From contig CM057454.1 in assembly GCA_016271365.2 (NCBI GenBank), forward strand, positions 701,111,501-701,175,500: 64,000 nucleotides of DNA, written 5' to 3'. The stretch is from Neoceratodus forsteri (lineage: Eukaryota > Chordata > Ceratodontiformes > Ceratodontidae). The stretch's first letter is position 1. Every line of letters starts with the position of its first letter. The position numbers and the translations under genes are program-made. Below the pieces are notes generated by a model. That model worked only from the letters and a program-made list of their open reading frames with translations. It had not been told where the DNA came from and made no database searches. Shown piece after piece: positions 20,311-31,329 of the stretch.

Positions 20311-22085
20311 ACTTTTCTTCTACTCTTAAAATAACAGTAATTCTTGACTTTCAGCAAATTCATTATCTTGTGGCCTCCTGCACAGCAACATACTAAACAA
20401 GACTGCCCATGTTCGAACTCATTTTCTCCTGTGTCCTCCTTTTTTCATTCTGCTGAGCTGATGGGAAATGGATCCCAGGAAAGTATGAGGCTTCATTCTT
20501 GAAGCCCCAGCTGATTGAAAGCTGTTAGTGAGCCACTAAATGTTCTACTTTTCTCACTTTCTGTCTTCAGGTCTATTGAATGGGCTTTACATCTTAAGAG
20601 CAGGTGGGATCACGGGTATGAGTTACTCATTTCAGAGCTGGGGCAAGATATAAAGGATTCGTGTCAAGCTAGAGGGCGTTTAATAAACACCCTGTATGAT
20701 GGCCGATTTGGATTTTTTTCTATTTGAATGTCCCAACTCCTGCGGAGTTCTGGGTTTGAGAAGCCAGGCTAGCAAGTCAAGGGGTTATAAAGGTAACAAT
20801 ATACCACCAGACATATCCTGATCCATTTCTCGACCCTTCCCTGCTAACCTGGCTTTGCTCTGTTGTGGTTGTTGGTTGACTTTGAGATGATTGCACTGTG
20901 CATTGACTCTGACTGCATCTGCCTGCTCTGGTCTATTTGGTTTAAACACTTTTTTTTTAATTTTTTTATTTTGTTCAGTTTCCCAGGACTGGTGACCCAT
21001 GTGTCAATGAATGCTGTGCTGTGACAGTTACCTGATGGTCCCAGTAACTGTAAGCCACCTGCCCGCCAGCCATGCTATCTTGCTTGTTTGCCCAGTCACC
21101 CGAAGTCCAGTTCATGTGTGCAAGGGACTGTATGTTAGTGTGGTCTGACTGTAGCCTCCTTGCTTTTGCATTTCCAGATCACTGTGTTGGTCTGGACCTG
21201 GATGTCAGGAGACACAAGAACTGAAGAAGAAGATTCTAAATAGTCAAATCCGCTCTGCTGACAGTAGCTGCCCTGGACTGATACTGCTATTTGCCAACAG
21301 GCAAACTGAGATTTGCTTTGACATAATGGCTACTTTATAACTCTGCTGGGAGGCATTTAAGTTATGAGATGAAAACCATGTCCACTACAAGTGCATAGCA
21401 TTATGAATGAAACATAGATAACCCAAAAACATTAAGACTGGCTATCACAAGTTATCTTCAGGAGTTCAAAGCGTTTTATGTAAGATCCTTCTCTGGGCCA
21501 ATAAGTGTTTTTCCCGCTGCTAATAGTACTGTTGCCACTACTGTGATACTAGTAGCACTTTCTTTCTTCTAATCATCCCTCCTTTCCTTTATACTATGCA
21601 CCTCCATACATTTCAGTCCTATTTCCCAGGTTGTTTCCAGTACTTGTCAACGTTGTTTACATGAGGTACTGTTGTCCTACATGAGAGCCTATTGCACAGT
21701 ATATATTTTCTGTATTTTGGTGTATTCTGAGTTCTTTTATAAGTTTATTAAAATATTTATAGAACAGTACGATGGCTGGGACATTATCCTATTTACTGAA
21801 GCGGCCGTTTAATACGATCGTTGCATAATGATCTTGTAAGTGAGAAAAATGGCTTAGCATCAAAGTGTTACTGTGCACTCAGCACTGCATAATATACAAT
21901 CAACATAATATATGATCAGTAAAGCATAATATACTGTACAAGCAATATGATATACACCTTCAAAGAGGAGATGCTTCTGAATGTATATGAAACAATGTAG
22001 CAAAATGTAGAAAGGCCCTAACCATGCCAGAACTTAAACAATCATGTCTATTATTAGCGATCTTTGCAGGAAATTCTTGCATTTT
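20311..22085. other. Unique-looking sequence without recognised genes
   Basis: Contains small ORFs of at most 71 residues, a T-run at about 20950-20970 and acceptor-like pyrimidine-AG sites (for example near 20570 and 21178). No coding similarity, RNA gene or transposon is recognised. It could be host intron or intergenic DNA. Confidence 0.4.
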
Positions 22086-22094
22086 TTGTAGCCC

Positions 22095-24000
22095 TAGTCT
22101 GGCAGAGTATTCTAACAAATAAGCCACTGATGTGTCTGACAGTATTTATTTCTGCTCTTTAATGCGTTGTGATAAGCAGCCGTCTGACATAATGTAGTGT
22201 GAATGTATACACAATCAGTAATCAGAAGAGTTTGGGTTGTGTGCCATGTGGAAGAGCCTTACAGTTGAGCCTGTAAATGTTAACTTCATCCTGTCCTTTC
22301 TCCAATGTTTATCCCATAAGGATGTGTTTTAATCAATCCCCATCTCCCATGATACTGTTAAATATACTGTCTATGCATTCTCTGTCTCTCTAAAGATTCA
22401 ATATCTAGAACAAGATATTGTACACAATCTAAGACTGCTCCAAATATTAAAGTGCAAGTAAGCAAAATATAAATACAATCGATATATACGTGCAGCCGTT
22501 CTAAACAAATTACTGTACTGGAAATGTAGCGGTAATTATCATGGGTTCAAATAAAAGGACTTGCATGTTGGTGAGAGACGGAGAGAAAGAGAGACAGTGA
22601 GAAGAACAGTAATGTTTTGTGTTCCACAATACAGAGTGTTTTTGTTTTTTCCACGGGGGGCAGCAATCCAAAACAAGGTGGTGGGTGGGGAGGGGTTCTC
22701 TATGCACGGGGAATATTTTTAAAATGGGGAACAGAGGCAGAATGGTGGGTTGTGTTGCTACATACCAGGGAATATTATATTTCAGGGTGATAGAAATCTG
22801 AAGGGTGGGGGGGTTGCCAGTAGAACACCAGATATATATCTTTTGGAAAAGGGTGACAGAGATTGATAGGGTGGAGGTGGCATTAGACACATTGGGCAGG
22901 ATTCACAAAGCAGATGCACTGAAACCAAATTAGATGTGCGGCAGAACGGGATCGCCATCCCCAGTGTAATTCACCAAAGGATGTGTCATAAGAGGCACTG
23001 TGTGCATCCCTCTGAAGTGCATAGATGCAGCATGGCACATGAGATGCCCCAGTGCAACAGGGATGCACCAGCACCCACAGCAGCGTAACAATGAATATGG
23101 AGCAAATCACCAAGGGACAAAACAACAGGAGACTGCAGTGGCACAAAGGATGCAGGGGAACACGGCAGGGACCAACCAGAGTGCCAAAGGGCCTGAGGTG
23201 GCCACAGCAGAAGAGGTGAACAGACAGAGTACACAGAGAAATACCCAGAAGCATCTGACACACCCCACACAGGAGCCCAACAGGCACAGATGCCATACCC
23301 AGTGGTGCCTTTCAGGGTGTGCCACAGCTGCTGATGGGCACCATACAGCATGGAAGTGTCACCAGGAGATGGCCAGTTGCACAGGAACTGAGTGGTGTGG
23401 AGAATGGAGATGCCACACAGGGGTGGGACAGGCATGATGACGTACCCAGATTCTGACAGTATTTTTTCTGTTCTGTAATGCAGTGTGATAAGAAAATGCT
23501 CTTGTGAAATAATCTGGTGTGTATGCACAAAATGTCCAATTACTTACACACAGACCACATTAAATATTGCAGAAGTATAGGTACTGGGTACGTTCAGTTT
23601 ACTATATTATTTGATTAAACTGTGTGACGCATAATTGTGTGGCGCATCCAGCTACATCGGCAAATCATACTTTGTAAGGACAGAGATGGAACAAAAGGTG
23701 AACTGAAAATGTTTCCTACATAATTATATGGCCGTGTGCTTGTGACGTTGTACAGTGCTTTGTGGAGGCCAGTGCAGAACATGGCAGACAGCACATCATT
23801 CTAATAAATAAGCCACAGTGACACTATGACAATATTTTTTTTCTGCTCTGTAATGCTGTGTAATAAGAAAAGGCTCCTGTGAAATAATCCAATGTATGTA
23901 GAATAACATGTCCAATTAGTTTCATACACCGCATTGAACATTGCAGAGTACAACCACAGGGCACATCTACAAAGCATAAAACCGTGGTGCTGGGGGCAGG
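22095..24000 (+). repeat. Three dispersed copies of a ~120-200-bp repeat
   Basis: Copies at about 22095-22215, 23440-23580 and 23795-23945 share CTGACAGTATTT, TTCTGCTCTGTAATGC, GTGTGATAAG, and (last two) CCTGTGAAATAATC, ATGTCCAATTA and CACATTAAATATTGCAGA-like text. AAATAAGCCAC-A-TG precedes the first and third. They may be internal parts of one DNA-transposon family. Between copies one and two, at 22892-22920, lies GGGCAGGATTCACAAAGCAG, which has the look of a Harbinger-type terminal repeat, but no matching inverted end was found. ORFs at 23000-23437 (plus, 145 aa) and 23528-22986 (minus, 180 aa) are unrecognised. Confidence 0.45.
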
Positions 24001-24399
24001 GATGGCGCTAGTGGCGAAGCTGATTGAAATGCAGCCAATGGCAGAAGCTTGAAATGACTTTCTTTTTTTGTTTCTGTTTGCAAATTAAGTCAGGAACTGT
24101 GAGAATGTTCATGGTGCTGTGGGATACACATGATAGTGAAGAACAGAAAAATGTCAGTGTGACAGTGGAGACACAGGATGGGGTGCTGACCCGAAGTGAG
24201 TAGTTATCTCTACATGTGGTCTTCATGTAATCAGGTCATGTGTGTGCCTGAACTTGATCCAGTGGTGTTATATCACAAAATATCACTGTCCCAGTACACA
24301 CTGACCAATCAGAGCAGAGAAATGTTCTTTTCATTGTATAATCTATTGTATTTTATTTTATTTATTTAGAGTCTAGGATTACAAGTACCTCCCTTGTAT

Positions 24400-25000
24400 G
24401 ATGAACTGAGGGAGTCTGCTGAGGAATTACAACAGGGGCAGACAAGGGAACTACTGTGCAGGAGGAAGAGGAGCTGAGAGCAAGAGAATGGGGAGGAAGG
24501 AAGCAAGCAGTTGGTAAGAGGTGGAATCTTCATGCTGGTGGACTCAATAATAGAAGAGGCAGGTGGGGTAGTAAAGGAGAAGCATAATCGCATTTGGGTG
24601 GAGGCCATGCCAGGAATAACAAGTGGAAAGGTGGGACAATCTGTTCTGAAATATGCTAGAAGGGTAGGGCAAGCCTCATTAAATTATGCATCTGGGGATG
24701 AATGACCTGGCTGACAAGATGGTAGATATTGTCTAGAGGAGGTTTGAGGAACTAGGACAATTATGTGAAGAAGCAGGAAGATCAGTAACTTTCTGAGAGA
24801 TACTTCCAGTGCTTAGGGCAAACACAACAAAAAGTTGAGAATAGAGAATTTAATGGCTGTCTAAGAACATGGAGTCATGCTAAAGGAATGGGCTGGTGGG
24901 ACCTGGGAGGACAGTAGTCTATATGCCAGGACAGACTACACTTGAGCAAGGAGGAAGAAGTGTTGAAACAGAGGATGGAGGAGTACATAGAGAGTTGAGA
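24400..25000 (+). pseudogene. CR1 ORF1 with SGNH esterase domain, decayed
   Basis: The block RGGIFMLVDSIIEEAG corresponds to the GDS-I-RG block of SGNH hydrolases, here with the glycine changed to valine. HLGMNDLADKMVDIV (about 24690-24735) corresponds to the GxND block, and QDRLHLSKEEEV (about 24925-24962) to the catalytic D-x-x-H block. An esterase domain in ORF1 is established for CR1-clade LINEs of fishes, amphibians and reptiles. Several frameshifts and the altered first block make this copy inactive. Confidence 0.65.
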
Positions 25001-25149
25001 ATTTAGAACTAGAGGCGAGGGGGTGGCAAGTGGGCAAGAGACATGCAGAGACCACAGGTTGGGAAAACATGTGAGCTTACCCCATAACAGTGACAAAGGG
25101 CAAGTACTAGTGGCCATACTAGTAAAGGAGGGCAGGATGGGGAGGGTGG

Positions 25150-27190
25150 AGGTGGGGTCACCCTGAATGCTAGGAGCCTTAGGAAGAAAACTGCAGAGCT
25201 ACAGACTCTCATGGCAGGGGAGGTGGACATAGTGGCCATTACAGAAACATGGCCCACCAATACAATGACTGGGCCCGTCAATACCAGGGTACAGAATATT
25301 TCATGGATATGATTGGGAAGGGGTGGCACTATATGTGAGGGAAGGACTGAAGTGTGTAAGGGAGGAAGGGAGGAGGGTAGTCCAGGTCATTATGGATGCA
25401 AATTCAGGATTCTAAGAATAGGAACTTCCAGGCTGGAGTGGTGTACAGGCCACCTTCTCAGACAGAGGAGTTAGACAGGAACTAGCAGACCAGATCTGGA
25501 GGACCTGCAAGAAAGGTAGTGTGGTGATTGTGGGTGACTTCAACATGCCAGGAGTGGACTGGAGTACCCCAACAACCAGAATAGAAGGGATCAGGTAACT
25601 GCTGGATGCCTTCCAGGACAGCTTCCTGAAACAAATGGTCAGTGAACCAACCAGGTTAGGGAATACCATGACCTTGGCTAACACAATGGGAGTTTGTGAG
25701 GAACTGCAGGGGTGGAAGAACCACTGGTGGGGGTGACCACCACTCAGTATGGTTCATGCTGAATATGGGTACGAAGGTGGAATCCGACACAAGGGTGCTG
25801 GACTTCAGGAGGATGGGAGAAGTGGTAAAGGGTACTTGGTCAGAATCCAACCTAGTATGGGCACCTAACCAGAGATGGGGCTCATAAAGCTGAGGATAGT
25901 GGAGGCAACCAGAACCTGCAGCCAGGCCCAGAGCAAGAAGACTAGGGCAAAGAAGCCTTGCTGGGTGAGCAAGGAGGTCATGGAAAAGGTAAGGAGAAAA
26001 TAACTGCCTTTAGGAGACACAAAAAAACAGGGAGTGGGGATGATGGGGAGGAGTACCTGAAGGAATCAAAGGAGGTGACAAGGGCAATAAGGGCAGCCAA
26101 GGCATCGAAGGAGCTCAGGCTGGTGCAGAGCATTAAGAAGGGGGAAGAGAACTTATTTAGGTACATTGAGAAGAAAAGGAGCTGTAAGAACCATATAGTA
26201 AGGTAGTTGGAAGCAGGGGGTGGTAAGGCAGAAGCACTGAACAATTACTTCTGCTCGATATTTGCTAAGGAGAAGGATGATACCCAAGGGAGAGGAAGGC
26301 AGAAATGGAGGGAGGGTGACAGATGGGAAATCATTGAGGGCAGGGTTCTGGAGGGTTTGAGAGAACTTTGAGGGTGGACAAGGCTCCTGGCCCAGATGAC
26401 ATCCACCCAGGGTACTGAAGGAGCTGGCAGGGTCCTGGGTGGAACCTTGGCAGACATATTCAATGCCTCACTACACTCCAGGGGTGTGTACCTCAGGACT
26501 ATGGATGGCTCATGGTGGTGCCCCTCCACAAAAAGCGGCTAAGGATGAACCAAGGAACTACAGACTAGTGAGCCTCACATCCCTGTGGGTAAGCTGATGG
26601 AGACTATCTTGAAGGAGAGGCTGGTGGCCCTCCTTGAGGCCAAAAGGCTACAGGATGGCAGACAGCGTGGCTTTGTAAGTGGCAGATCCTGCCCAACCAA
26701 CCTGGTGGAGTTATATGACTGGGTAACTAGGCAATTGAACACAAACAGGAAAAGCTGCACATATCTAGTACTTCATATTAGGTCCCGAATAGGTGCTTCA
26801 CAAACAATTTAACATGTCCACGCAGCTTCATACATACAAACACAACAAGCCGCAAGTCATGGAACTTTGCTGAATTATATTTATTAGTTTGTGAATAGAA
26901 TCAGCCAGTGTTACAACAAACTGCCTCACCTCAGCACTTCGGGTAACAAACCCTTCTTCAGAAGGGATGGAGAGTATGATTGAAACCTTCAAGTATATGA
27001 AAGGAATAAACAAGATAGGTACAGAGAACTGTTCAAAATAAGGAGGAGGACACCGGGGCCATGATATGAGACTGGAGGAGGAAGGTTCAGGAGGAGATGA
27101 GGAGACACTTTTTTATGGATAGGGTGGTAGCTGGGTGGAATGTGTTACCGGCAGAAGTGGTATCAGTATTTTAGATCAAGGAGTACTCTT
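25150..27190 (+). pseudogene. CR1 ORF2 (endonuclease-reverse transcriptase), decayed
   Basis: Endonuclease blocks: LNARSLRKKTAELQTL (about 25165), DIVAITETW (25228-25254) and VIVGDFNMPGVDWST (about 25525-25568). The linker shows KPCWVSKEVMEKVR and NLFRYIEKKRS. Reverse-transcriptase blocks: DKAPGPDDIHPRVLKEL (about 26377-26430), NYRLVSLTS (about 26553-26580) and RQRGFVSGRSCPTNLVELYD (about 26660-26720). After the interrupting fragment, ETFKYMKGINKIGTEN and RRTRGH-like text followed by a W-LP-like end mark the C-terminus. Several frames are needed to read it, and the catalytic core is missing. Confidence 0.7.
26776..26958 (-). mobile_element. Penelope-like 3' end inside the CR1 element
   Basis: On the minus strand: TCTGAAGAAGGGTTTGTTAC, CCGAAGTGCTGAGGTGAG, then CACAAACTAATAAATATAAT and CTTGCGGCTTGTTGTG. 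A 'GAAGAAGG...CGAA-' block followed by AATAAA-like text is the usual shape of Penelope-like 3' ends. It interrupts the CR1 ORF2. Boundaries are approximate and no clear target-site duplication was found. Confidence 0.5.
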
Positions 27191-27317
27191 GACCAATTGG
27201 AGCACTCCTTTCCCTGTGCATGAGACACTCTTATTCTGTGAAAGAGCATTTCATGCCCAGGTGCCCTAGAGATGGGCACATTCTCGGACTTTAAAAAATA
27301 TATATGATCCTCTTGAT

Positions 27318-27492
27318 CAATAATATATTAATATATCCTCATCGCCACTCGTTCAAGTATCAGAGTGATTTCACTTGCCTTCAGTTTGAGCCAGAACAGT
27401 TCATCTTTGCTTCACTGTTCTCAATAAAGCCGAAGGTGAGTAAAACCACTCTGATACAGCAATGAGTGGCTCCGAGATTATTAACATATATA
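27318..27492. repeat. Inverted repeat of about 175 bp (MITE-like)
   Basis: Left GCCACTCGTTCAAGTATCAG followed by AGTGATTTCACTTGCCTTC pairs with right GAAGGTGAGTAAAACCACTC followed by TGATACAGCAATGAGTGGC. An inner pair, GAACAGT / ACTGTTC, lies in the loop at 27392-27420. AT-rich flanks also partly pair. Confidence 0.75.
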
Positions 27493-27940
27493 GAACAGTG
27501 GGCTGCTTCAAGGGGATGGGGCAGGACAGGGGGAGGACCAGGAGGGAGAGGTGGGAGGGAAGAGGCAGCTGCAGAATAAGGAGTGCTAGCTGCACATTCA
27601 GAGCGAACTTGATAGACCACTAGGCTGCCTTTATCTGCTGGCAAATTTCACGTATGTTAGTGTTTCTGACATGCTGGTTATTTGTAGGTGCTGTTGGGCA
27701 CGTGAGCATTACCCACACTGGATGAATTACTCCACCTGAATGTTGATGCCATTGTACTGGTTACTGTATGACTCTGTTTCACTAAATGTTGTTGTTTTTT
27801 CCCCTCAGATTGTAAGTTGTTACTTTTTGTACTGTGTGTTGAATCCATTCCCATGTTACTGTGTCTGCCATGTTGATGGCCCAGGTCATTCCTGAAAATG
27901 GCCCTCAACAGTGTACCTAACAGTTATCAAATAAATAACA
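27493..27940. other. No recognised feature
   Basis: Mixed sequence with a purine-rich segment at 27515-27570. No gene or transposon recognised. Confidence 0.4.
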
Positions 27941-28125
27941 GGCAGCATGGCACAGTGGTTTAAGGCTTTGAGCTGCATACCTGGAGACCTGGGTTTGAAT
28001 CCCACAGCCCCCACTTGCACACTGTGCGACCCTGAGCAAGTCACTTAACTTCCTTGTGCTCTCCGGTCACACCTGTAAACAAGCTTTCAGCTTAGTGTGC
28101 CACTCCTAGTTAAAAAAACAAAATA
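27941..28125 (+). mobile_element. tRNA-derived SINE (MIR/CORE-like layout)
   Basis: Begins GGCAGCATGGCACAGTGGTT (A-box-like TGGCACAGTGG) with a B box GGTTTGAATCC at about 27992, then TGTGCGACCCTGAGCAAGTC and ACTTAACTTCCTTGTGCTC. It ends in AAAAAAACAAAATAAAA. The block after the tRNA part is the one shared by MIR/CORE-type SINEs. Confidence 0.75.
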
Positions 28126-28650
28126 AAACCAAGCCACAGGACTGTATTTAGTATACAATATTAACCAGATCTGAGGGACATAGTGAAACAAATATTGAGC
28201 ACGAGGGATAAACAAATGGCAAGGAAGAGTTATAATGCCTGAAGCTGCAGGACTTGCCTCTATATCAGAGATCTCCTCGAAATAGAAACAATGTAAAACT
28301 GGATTCAGTTACTATCAATAGAAAGCAGAGCATCCTGCAATAACTAGCATTCTACTTTTATGGGAAATAGGTGCAGTTTTCTCTTGTATGTATATATTAT
28401 AACTGTTAGTGAACACACCCTAATCAACACCGTTCACTAGTGGATCCAGCTAGGGTGAAGTAGTACCCTACTACTCTTAGGCTAGCACAAATAGCAGTTT
28501 TAACCTACTCTGAACTTCAAAGGTAACATTTCACATTTTGGGAAGAAGTACCCGCCAACAAAACTGCTACTATTTTTGAAAAAATCTGGCTCTACCCTTG
28601 ATGCTGTTATACTATTACAATATTATAGTTTTATATCAACACTGCTAGGA
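28126..28650. other. No recognised feature
   Basis: AT-rich sequence between two SINEs, without ORFs or clear repeats. Confidence 0.45.
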
Positions 28651-28870
28651 GGCAGGGATGTGGTGGTTAGAACACTTGCATGAGAACCTGTAGATTGTGG
28701 GTTCAAACCCCACCACAGCCAAATATTGTGTGACCTTGAGCAAGTAATTTATTTTTATTTATTTTGAAAGTCGGTTTACAACCTTTGAGACAGGGACTCA
28801 TTTACAAAGGCATCTCATCACAAGGAGGGTAGACCTGGTTACAATGTGAGATACAACAGTTGTAACACAG
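28651..28870 (+). mobile_element. tRNA-derived SINE with LINE-like tail
   Basis: GGCAGGGATGTGGTGGTTAG, then GGGTTCAAACCCC (B box) and TTGTGTGACCTTGAGCAAGT lead into a TTTATTTTTATTTATTTTG tail. Next comes GTCGGTTTACAACCTTTGAG, which may be a LINE 3' end. The reverse of the GTCGGTTTACAA motif recurs near 33716 (TTGTAAACCGACTTG). Confidence 0.6.
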
Positions 28871-29830
28871 CCCTTTTCTCTGCCTTATTCCTCCCATCCC
28901 CCTTGAACCCCTTCCCAGCCTGACTACTTCCTACTGGGTTTCCCATGTCGACCTCCCCTGCTGATTTCCAACCCCTCTCCTATCCCCACTGTTGTCGATT
29001 TAGAGCCCCCATTCCTTCTACACCAACAGTGATGCCCCTGCCATCCTTCCCCTTCCCCATAACCTTCTCTCCTTCAGTCACCACCCCTCCTTCCTTACTA
29101 GCCCCTTCTACCCTTTGTCCTTGCTATCTCTTCCCTACCTGTTGCCATCCCTCTCATGCACAGCTTGTCCTCACCCCTCAATATGTTCCTACTCCCCTCT
29201 CTGTCTGATAGCAGAGTTTCAAATCTATTCTAGTCGATGTCATCCTACATCTCTTCCCCTATCAGTTCCCAGTTCTAGTTGTTCCCCTCCATTACCACCC
29301 TGGTCCTCCTACCTGCAACCATCTGCTCTCTCCCTAGTACTCCTCGTGGTCCCTTCCTCCCCATCAGGAGACCCCCACCCTACGCCCGGGCACCCTTCCT
29401 TCTGTCTTTTCTGTTAGTGACTCTGATACTGGGTCAGTTTCAGTCCCTGGTTATTCTTTCTCTGTCCCCTTTGCCATCCCCTATTCCCCAGGATGCCTAC
29501 CATACTCATCTGCCTGCCACTTAGCTCCTCTAACCTCCACAGTTCCTCCCTCAAACTAGGCAGTCATCTACAGACCATACACCCCCATCCTCCAAGCCCA
29601 GTCCAGGATCATGGCAGACCCACACCCTGTACACCCCTCCACCTTCCAAAGATGCCCATCCTATTGACATGTGGCACCTGCCCCATTTGGCCCCCCATCT
29701 TGTGTTACGGACTCTTACTCCCAGGTTCTGTACCCTACAACTGTAGGCCCATATTTACTCAAATCCTGTCTCACCCCACAGTAGTCCCCCACTGACCCCT
29801 TGCCAACTGGGGTAATTCAGTCTCAAATCT
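28871..29830. repeat. Long pyrimidine-rich (C/T) tract
   Basis: Nearly 1 kb strongly biased to C and T on the plus strand (CCTTCCCCTTCCCC-type text), with very few A/G runs. Open frames here (about 100 residues, P/S/L-rich, overlapping at 28945-29795) follow from the lack of A and G and have no recognised similarity. It may be a decayed low-complexity array or a strand-asymmetric repeat. Confidence 0.65.
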
Positions 29831-30199
29831 CATCCGTTAGATACTGTATTACTGTAGCAATTCTAAAGCCTCCTTGTCCATTTTTCACCCCTCAGCTACC
29901 ATACTTTTTGTTCTCAGCTCTCGTATGGTTTCACTTAGCCAGTTAAATCCTATTGCACTCCAAGTAATAGCTTGATTACAGAAATAAACAGAACAAATAA
30001 ATATGTATTACAGCATTCATAACAGTATAGCTCAGTACTTAGCTCAGTTGAAATAAACAGAACAACTTAATCTGTATTATTACAGCAATCCTAAAGTATC
30101 CAATCATTGCTTTGTCTCCACTCCAGAGACCCTGCTGTAATATAGGACCACAGAGGACAATGGGAATGAGGGAGGGTGGGCAACTGTAAAGTCCCGGCA

Positions 30200-30805
30200 A
30201 AGCTCCACTGCGCTCACTCACTCCCCCCTCTCACTCGCTCATTCTGTTTCTCCCAGTGCTACAGGCTGCCTTTTGTACTGGGCTCCTGACTGCGTTGGCC
30301 CCTTTTTCTGCCTACAAAGAAATCCACAGATGTCCCAACAGAGCTCCGTTGAGGTCGCTCACTCCCCCTCTCTCACTCGCTCATTCTGTTTCTCCTGGTG
30401 CTGCAGGCTGCCCTTTTGTACTGGGCTCCTGCCTCTGTTGGTGCCATTTTCTGCCAAGAAAGAAATCTGCAGCAGTTCTGACAGAGCTCTGTTGAGCTTG
30501 CTCCTCCCCTGTCTCACTCACCTGTTCCGTTTCTCCAGTAGCTGCAGGCTGCCCTTTTTGTACCTGAGCTTCTGCCTGCATTGGCCTTCTGCCCACAAAG
30601 AAATCTGCAGCAGTCCCAACAGAGCTCCGTTGAGCTCACTCCTCCCCACTAGCTCCTTCTGTTTCTCCCGGCGCTGCAGGCTGCCCTTTTGTACTGGGCT
30701 CCTGCCTGTGTTGATGCCTTTTTCTGCCCACAAAGAAATCCAAAGCAGTCCCAACAGAGCTCAGTTGAGCTCGGTCACTCCCCCTCTCTCACTCACTCGA
30801 TCCTA
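30200..30805. repeat. Tandem repeat, unit about 140 bp, four-plus copies
   Basis: The unit includes CTCACTCCCCCTCTCTCACT, TTCTGTTTCTCC, TGCAGGCTGCC, TTTTGTACTGGGCTCCTGCC, CACAAAGAAATC and CCCAACAGAGCTCCGTTGAG. The GAGCTC mark occurs at about 30200 (AAGCTC), 30341, 30484, 30622 and 30757, giving spacings of 141, 143, 138 and 135 bp. A 177-residue ORF across it is a repeat artefact. Confidence 0.85.
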
Positions 30806-31320
30806 ATCTGTCCCATACACTGATTTCCAAAAGCGACTGCAGTATTCTATGTCGGAAGTGTGAAAACACATTTCAGCCAGGATGTGAAAAATGACAGCTG
30901 TACTGTTCATAAGGAGGTGTGGAAAAATGGCAACATTGAAAATCTGGAGTGAAAATATGGCAAATTTGCGAAGTTGCGAGCGTGCAAGGAACCTGCGCAA
31001 TGCATGCTCATAACACACTCATTTTATGGACTTGATCGTCACAAAACTTTCAACATAGGCATTTTAGGACCTCTGCTCATGAACAGTGTTACTGTAATTA
31101 TCTTAATTTGTACTTTTTTTTGCAATTAATCTTTTATTTATTGAGGGAGTGAATACAGCGGTAGCAGCAGAGGACACAATGCATGAATTGTTTACATATC
31201 AGTGCATTTTACATTTCACGTAATTAGGCAGACAGAATTTAAACTCTTAGGAACATAACAATGACTTGTATATGCGTATCATAGTATAGAGACCGGCATA
31301 CTAGTCCAAATAGTGTAAAG
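30806..31320. other. No recognised feature
   Basis: No gene seen. A T-run at 31113-31123 followed by a TTTATTTATTGAGGGAG block may mark the 3' end of the adjacent minus-strand L1 relic. Confidence 0.4.
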
Positions 31321-31329
31321 TATCAAGCT

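Larger units (their letters stand above)
24370..27190 (+). mobile_element. CR1-like LINE, decayed
   Basis: A plus-strand non-LTR element in which ORF1 esterase text (24400-25000), ORF2 endonuclease (25150-25780), linker (25880-26250), N-terminal reverse transcriptase (26360-26760) and C-terminus (26960-27190) follow in the right order. The catalytic YADD part of the reverse transcriptase is absent, replaced by a Penelope-like fragment and a deletion. Frame breaks are frequent, and many look like single-base losses. Confidence 0.75.

Noticed and set aside
20570..21240. Possible host exons next to acceptor-like pyrimidine-AG sites
   Set aside because: Short open stretches only. No paired donor sites with consistent phase and no recognisable protein.
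27941..28020. Functional tRNA gene
   Set aside because: A and B boxes are present, but the cloverleaf is incomplete and a SINE body with A-rich tail follows.
28945..29795. Overlapping ~80-100-residue ORFs rich in Pro, Ser and Leu
   Set aside because: Expected from the pyrimidine-rich composition. No domain or start context.
30273..30806. 177-residue ORF rich in Ser, Leu and Cys
   Set aside because: Spans the ~140-bp tandem array and repeats with it. No protein features.
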